Shown here: piece by piece, positions 59,355 to 64,000 of the stretch
Layout of the letters: each line of letters starts with the position of its first letter
How positions within the stretch are numbered: position 1 is the stretch's first letter
Assembly: GCF_020623625.1 (NCBI RefSeq)
Contig: NC_060200.1
Coordinates: 1,604,501 to 1,668,500 of the forward strand
Source of the DNA: Saccharomycodes ludwigii
Lineage: Eukaryota > Ascomycota > Saccharomycetes > Saccharomycodales > Saccharomycodaceae
Length of the DNA stretch: 64,000 bases
Reading direction: 5' to 3'
The notes under the pieces: generated by a model
Told to the model about the DNA's origin: nothing
Seen by the model: only the letters and a program-made list of their open reading frames with translations
The model's database searches: none
Made by a program: the position numbers and the translations under genes

Positions 59355-62306
59355 ATGAAGGAAAGATTTTCGGGGTTAGATATTCCATTGATAACCAAAG
59401 AGTTACAAAATAGTATAACTGGGTATAGATTGACCAATATCTACAATATTGGTGATTCAACGAGACAGTTTTTATTGAAATTTAATAAACCCGATTCAAA
59501 ATTTAACGTAATTGTTGATTGTGGATTTAAAATATACGTTACACAATTTACAAGACCTATTCCACCGCAACCATCAGGATTTGTCGTTAAACTAAGAAAA
59601 CATTTAAAAAGTAAGAGGTTGACTTCGGTCAGACAAATCGGGAAAGATAGAATAATTGTGTTTACATTTTCTGATGGATTATATCATTTGGTTTTTGAAT
59701 TTTTCAGCAAAGGGAATGTTATTTTGCTAGACTCTGAAAGAAAAGTTTTATTTACACAGAGAATTGTGGATGACCATGAATGCAATGTTGGAGATGTTTA
59801 TCAACTTTTAAGTGATATAATTATAGGGAAGGAGGAAACAGAAGATAAGAAATTTACTGCAAATGTTATTTTGAGCTGGATCGATGATATGGAATTAAAA
59901 TTGCAAAAGCAGCAAAAGGCATCATGTGATTCTAAAGTGAAAATACCATCTATTCATAAGTTATTGTTTTTGAATGCGCCATACTTGTCTTCAGAACTAA
60001 TTTTAAAGTACTTGAAATTGAATCACATAGAAGCTTCTGATCCGTGCTTGAAATTTAAAGGCGATGTTGAGAAATTAGCTTCTGTTTTAAATGAAACTGA
60101 AGCTGAGGTGAAAACTTTATTGACTACAAACAATGATGATTTTAAGGGATATATTGTTTGCAAAAAAAATCCCTTGTTTAGACAAGATGTAGACTCCCCT
60201 GAATTGGAGTATCTGTATGATCGTTTTGAGCCCTTTAAACCTATTTTAAGAGACGAAGATACTGCTGAGAACAGTATTTGGAAAATCGAAGAAGTTCCAG
60301 GGCCTTATAATATGACTGTTGATAAATTTTTTAGTACTATTGAGTCATCTAGGTACGAGTTAAAAATTCAGCAACAGGAGCAACACGCTGCGAAAGTTAT
60401 TGAAAATGCCAAGCGTGCTAATGACACAAGAATACAGAAATTTGTTGATAATCAAAAGTTGAGCGAACTTAAAGGAAGTGTTATAATTAATAATTCTGAC
60501 TTGGTCGAGAGTTGTAAGGGGGCAGTGTTGAGTCTGGTTGATCAGCAAATGGATTGGAATGCGATTGAGCAATTGATTAAGAGTGAAAAGGCCAAGAAAA
60601 ACCCAATTGCCATGTTGATTAAATTACCGTTAGATTTGAAAAACAATAAGATTAATATTTTATTACCAAATATTGATGCTGAGAGTGAAACTGAGCTTGA
60701 TTCTGACACTGATGATGAGACATTAAACAAAAAAGATAATGCAAGCGGCTCCATTGAAGTCAATATTGATTTAGAATTATCGGCTTTTGCAAATGCTTCT
60801 CGATATTTTAATATAAAAAAGGAGAATAGGACCAAGCAGAGTAAAATTGAAAAAAACCAAAAGATGGCATTGAAAAACATTGAAAGGAAAGTTACCAAGG
60901 ACTTACATCACAAATTGAAAGAACAACATGATGTATTAAAAAGACTCAGGAATCCTTATTTCTTTGAAAAGTATTATTGGTTTATATCTACCGAAGGGTA
61001 TTTGGTTATGATGGGTAAAAGTGACCAAGAAACTGATCAGATATATAGTAAATATATCACCGATGAAGACATCTATATTACGTGTAACGATGTGGGAAGT
61101 GCTAAAAGAGCACCCCGAGCTTTTATTATCAATCATACTAAAGATGAGGCTATTCCGCCAAACACTTTGATGCAGGCAGGTGTTTTGATTATTTCAGCTA
61201 GTGATGCTTGGTCTAAAAAAGTTAGTGGAGTTGCTTCTTGGTGGTGTAAATGTAAAAACATTTCTAAATTTGACCCACATGATAAAAATCGTGTTTTGGA
61301 AAGCGGTAGTTTTTCGATTTTGGATGAGGGGGGAAAGGGGTATTTGGCTCCTGTTCAAATGGTTATGGGTTTGGCGTTTATGTGGAAAGTAAAAACACAC
61401 GAAAGTGATGGTATTTACATAAAGGAGGAAGATGGCATTCAAGAGGCGGATGAAGAAGACAAAGGAACACAGGACTTGCACGTAGCCCAAGAGAAAGAAC
61501 AAATTAATACAAATAAACATCATGCTGAAGAACTTGAGGAGGGAAAAAGCTTTGCTGGAAGTGATAAACCTGAAATTGGAGAGTATAAAAATAATGCATA
61601 CTTGCCTTCACCTTCTAAATCGGACTCAACTACTTTAGCTGCTACTGAAGTTTTAGAATTAAATAAGAATGTTCGGGGTAAACGAGGCAAATTGAAGAAG
61701 ATACAAAAAAAATATGCAGATCAAGATGAGGAGGAGAAAATGTTAAGATTGGATGCTTTAGGTACTTTAAAGGGAATTGCAAAAGAACAAGAAAAAATGA
61801 ATGATAAACTTCAGAGGGAACATAAAAGAGAAATGAAAAAAGAAGTAAGAAGTAAGAAATTACAATTACAGGCATTAAGATTCACAGAAAATGAAAAAGT
61901 CACGGTTTTCTATGACAAAATATTTGCTGAATTAAAGCCTAAGTTGGAAAACCCAAATGATTTAGAAAACTTGGAATCGATTATACCTGTGTTCGCACCA
62001 TGGTCTGCGTTAAATAAATATAAATATAAAGTCAAAATTTTACCAGGCACAGGAAAAAAATTGAAAAGTATTAACGAGATTTTGAGTTATTTCCTAAAGA
62101 GAAAAGTTGATCCAAATAGTACAGACAAGGATGTGGATTGGGAAAAGGAGCATGAATTAATTAAACAACTTAAGGATACCGAATTGTTGCCATTATTGTG
62201 TGTTGACAAAATTAAAATTAATATTCCCTCAGCAAACAATGGACAAAAGGGTAATAATGGCACTGGTATTGGTAAGAATTCAAAGAAAAATAAGAAAAAA
62301 AAATAG
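59355..62306 (+). CDS. RQC2: Ribosome quality control NFACT protein Rqc2 (Tae2)
   Basis: 983 residues (S. cerevisiae 1038; YPL009C). The NFACT-N domain starts MKERFSGLD and contains NIYNIGDSTRQFLLKFNKPD. Asp9, Asp98 and Arg99, which are needed for CAT-tailing in S. cerevisiae, are all kept (KDR at 97-99). A coiled-coil arm (about 340-420 and again 500-530), the NFACT-R domain with YYWFISTEGYLVMMG (about 539) and a Lys-rich C-terminal domain follow. Rqc2 binds the 60S subunit with peptidyl-tRNA after ribosome splitting, recruits the E3 ligase Ltn1 and directs addition of C-terminal Ala/Thr tails. The region about 690-790 is a variable acidic linker. Confidence 0.97.
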   Translation: MKERFSGLDIPLITKELQNSITGYRLTNIYNIGDSTRQFLLKFNKPDSKFNVIVDCGFKIYVTQFTRPIPPQPSGFVVKLRKHLKSKRLTSVRQIGKDRIIVFTFSDGLYHLVFEFFSKGNVILLDSERKVLFTQRIVDDHECNVGDVYQLLSDIIIGKEETEDKKFTANVILSWIDDMELKLQKQQKASCDSKVKIPSIHKLLFLNAPYLSSELILKYLKLNHIEASDPCLKFKGDVEKLASVLNETEAEVKTLLTTNNDDFKGYIVCKKNPLFRQDVDSPELEYLYDRFEPFKPILRDEDTAENSIWKIEEVPGPYNMTVDKFFSTIESSRYELKIQQQEQHAAKVIENAKRANDTRIQKFVDNQKLSELKGSVIINNSDLVESCKGAVLSLVDQQMDWNAIEQLIKSEKAKKNPIAMLIKLPLDLKNNKINILLPNIDAESETELDSDTDDETLNKKDNASGSIEVNIDLELSAFANASRYFNIKKENRTKQSKIEKNQKMALKNIERKVTKDLHHKLKEQHDVLKRLRNPYFFEKYYWFISTEGYLVMMGKSDQETDQIYSKYITDEDIYITCNDVGSAKRAPRAFIINHTKDEAIPPNTLMQAGVLIISASDAWSKKVSGVASWWCKCKNISKFDPHDKNRVLESGSFSILDEGGKGYLAPVQMVMGLAFMWKVKTHESDGIYIKEEDGIQEADEEDKGTQDLHVAQEKEQINTNKHHAEELEEGKSFAGSDKPEIGEYKNNAYLPSPSKSDSTTLAATEVLELNKNVRGKRGKLKKIQKKYADQDEEEKMLRLDALGTLKGIAKEQEKMNDKLQREHKREMKKEVRSKKLQLQALRFTENEKVTVFYDKIFAELKPKLENPNDLENLESIIPVFAPWSALNKYKYKVKILPGTGKKLKSINEILSYFLKRKVDPNSTDKDVDWEKEHELIKQLKDTELLPLLCVDKIKINIPSANNGQKGNNGTGIGKNSKKNKKKK

Positions 62307-62434
62307 ATTGTTTTGTTTTTTTTTTTTTTTTTTTATTTTAACTTTTTGCTCATCTGTTTAATGTATTTTTACTTTTATATATTATATTTAATTCAATTAA
62401 AGTATTTTCCAAACAAAAATTACTTTTTTCATTA
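62307..62434. other. RQC2/RET3 convergent spacer
   Basis: 128 bp, T-rich, between convergent stops. The same convergent pair exists in S. cerevisiae (YPL009C/YPL010W). Confidence 0.6.
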
Positions 62435-63061
62435 TTATAAACCCTGCTGCAATCTTTCAGCTAATTTACTTTTAGCGAACCCCCAAGCACTTAATAACCC
62501 TTTCTCACTTAAATCGATATTAATATGTGCAGAATCTTTGGTGGGTGGTGAAGTAACTCTTGAAGCAATAGTGGCACCATCATATTCTAATACAATTCCA
62601 TCATCAATGCTTTCATCAATAGCCAAACAACACATATCAAAGTGTTCCTGGATGTTATTTTTGTCAAGTCCATTATCTAAAATTAATTCTAAAGCATCTT
62701 TAATACCATCAAAAGTCAATTGTAATAGACATTCATTAACTTCTAAATCAGAACTAACTAGATATAATGAAACGTCAGCATATTCCTTATATATGATTAT
62801 CTTATCTTCGAATATAATTATGTCTGAATCGGTTTTGTGTGTTTTTTTGAATAAATTTTTTTCAAAAGTTATTTGTTTTTTCAAATTCGTTTGTAAACCA
62901 GTGTTATATTCTTCTTCATCTTCTCCATTGGTATTATTCTTTTTTGTGATAATAGAATCCTTATTACTGAATGGTGGATTAAAATATTTAGTATAAATTC
63001 TATTACCCTTGCTATCTAGAATCAAATAAGAACTAACAGTGTATAAAGTTGGAGTGGTCAT
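62435..63061 (-). CDS. RET3: Coatomer zeta subunit Ret3
   Basis: 208 residues (S. cerevisiae 189; YPL010W). LYTVSSYLILDSKGNRIYTKYF begins a longin-like fold. KTHKTDSDIIIFEDKIIIYKEYADVSLYLV and NGLDKNNIQEHFD match the S. cerevisiae protein along its length, and the ending WGFAKSKLAERLQQGL is nearly identical. Zeta-COP pairs with gamma-COP in the COPI F-subcomplex, coating Golgi-to-ER vesicles. An Asn/Glu-rich loop (about 38-55) accounts for the extra length. The coding-strand leader has an A24 run about 10 bases before the ATG. Confidence 0.96.
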   Translation of the reverse strand: MTTPTLYTVSSYLILDSKGNRIYTKYFNPPFSNKDSIITKKNNTNGEDEEEYNTGLQTNLKKQITFEKNLFKKTHKTDSDIIIFEDKIIIYKEYADVSLYLVSSDLEVNECLLQLTFDGIKDALELILDNGLDKNNIQEHFDMCCLAIDESIDDGIVLEYDGATIASRVTSPPTKDSAHINIDLSEKGLLSAWGFAKSKLAERLQQGL

Positions 63062-63802
63062 ATTCTTTCTTTTTTTTTTTTTTTTTTTTTTTTTGTTTCA
63101 GGATTCGTATCTGATTTTAATTTTTTGACAGGATATTTATAATGGTGTTCTATTGATAATGTATAAATATGTGATCTATTTTTAAAAAAAATTTTTTTTT
63201 TCTTTTTTGTAAATAGACTCTTTTTTCAATAGAATTGGATCAATCGAGAAAGGTTAATGCATAACATTTTTTTAAAGTTCAACAGAAGAAGAAAAAATAG
63301 AAAAATAGAAAAATGGAAAAATAGAAAATAAAAAAGGAAGCAAGCAAAAAGTGGACAACAAACAAAAGAAAATAAAAAAAATATACATGTAAAATAAAAG
63401 CGTAATAAATTTCTGTTTAAAAGGCTTTTCAAATATATTAACTTTGCAATAATTTTTTGTTTTTTTTTTTTATTTTACTATCAAAAAAGAAAAAAAAAAA
63501 AATAAAAACAATTTCCAATTTAGCCGTAATCCGATATCTCGTGCGTGCGAATTAAAAAGAAAAACAAAAAACAAAAAAAAAAAAGTGATTGAGACCGAAG
63601 AATATGTGTTTACCCGGATAATACACATAAGAATAATAATGTGATAGCAAAAACCATTTAATTTCTATAACTATACGCATAAAGCAATAAATTTAATAAA
63701 TATTATCGGGTTTTATTATTAATGAAGACATATCACTTTAACAAACAAAAAAAACAAAAAAAACAAAAATAATAAAAAACTATTTAATCCTATACATACA
63801 AT
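63062..63802. other. Divergent promoter region after RET3
   Basis: 741 bp between divergent genes. Holds the poly-A leader of RET3, several A runs, a G/C-richer patch ATCCGATATCTCGTGCGTGCG at about 63530-63550 and a Reb1-type site at 63610-63616. The 68-codon minus-strand frame at 63226-63432 is low-complexity. Confidence 0.5.
63610..63616 (+). promoter_or_regulatory. Reb1-type site TTACCCG
   Basis: TTACCCGG lies about 190 bp before the last gene and about 550 bp from RET3, in a divergent promoter, a favoured place for Reb1. Confidence 0.45.
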
Positions 63803-64000
63803 ATGAGTCTTCAGAAGAATATACATATATTCCCCAGATTACCATACTCGTTATTACTGAACAAATACTATCACTCTTCTAATGGTTTGTTTAAAGCCAT
63901 TTCATTGGCCTCAAAAAGAAACTATGCTAATATCTCTAACAATAATAAAAACAATGTATTCCATGAAGAAGACTGGGCCAATCAAACTAATCCTAGTCCA
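63803..64000 (+). CDS. Probable mitochondrial protein, N-terminal part only
   Basis: Sixty-six residues are visible before the window ends. The N-terminus is rich in Leu, Ser, Lys, Arg and Tyr, with almost no acid up to residue 52 (LASKRNYANIS), which is typical of a mitochondrial presequence. HEEDWANQTNPSP then begins the presumed mature part. I do not recognise the protein, and the amount seen is too short to call a family. Confidence 0.6.
   Translation, partial: MSLQKNIHIFPRLPYSLLLNKYYHSSNGLFKAISLASKRNYANISNNNKNNVFHEEDWANQTNPSP

Overview
The window is nuclear DNA of a budding yeast. Genes are intron-free, mostly 0.3-3 kb, very AT-rich and separated by long AT-rich spacers packed with pure A or T runs. 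About two dozen proteins can be recognised as orthologues of Saccharomyces cerevisiae genes. The gene content points to a species that split off before the whole-genome duplication: genes that S. cerevisiae keeps on two sister regions (chromosome VI left arm: WWM1, IES1, HSP12, MDJ1, GNA1, SMX2, LPD1, CDC4, SMC1, BLM10, SEC4, VTC2, MSH4; chromosome XVI left arm: CTF19, ULP1, HST2, RQC2/TAE2, RET3) are interleaved here on one chromosome. Composition, spacer length and this order would suit Saccharomycodes ludwigii or a relative, but that is a guess.

Layout. 1-0.7 kb: 3' end of a thiamine-diphosphate decarboxylase (ARO10-like). 1.2-20.1 kb: WWM1, IES1, CTF19 (minus), an unrecognised acidic protein (minus), HSP12 (minus), MDJ1, an EXPERA/TMEM97 membrane protein, GNA1, SMX2 (minus), LPD1. 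Relative to S. cerevisiae this block is inverted with respect to CDC4 and what follows. 20.5-23.4 kb: two minus-strand genes that look accessory, a D-amino-acid oxidase (family absent from S. cerevisiae) and a PEBP-like protein with a signal peptide. 25-46 kb: a plus-strand run of CDC4, a small two-span membrane protein, SMC1, BLM10, SEC4, VTC2. 46.7-52.6 kb: ULP1 convergent with the closely packed pair MSH4 and HST2. 52.8-59 kb: a tRNA-Asn(GUU) gene with a near-whole, very young Ty3/Gypsy LTR retrotransposon placed just upstream of it, followed by older LTR fragments. 59.3-64 kb: RQC2/TAE2, RET3 (minus) and the start of a probable mitochondrial protein.

Regulatory sites that fit the genes are visible: a perfect three-unit heat-shock element before MDJ1, stress elements before HSP12, an MluI cell-cycle box before SMC1, two CACGTG boxes before VTC2, and Reb1-type sites before several housekeeping genes. 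Several genes carry a pure A run in the leader; in CDC4 (A27) and in the unrecognised gene (A33) it touches or nearly touches the start codon.

I did not find a clearly new multi-gene system. The most promising leads are the retrotransposon/tRNA junction, the poly(A) leaders, the PEBP-like secreted protein and the unrecognised 455-residue protein.
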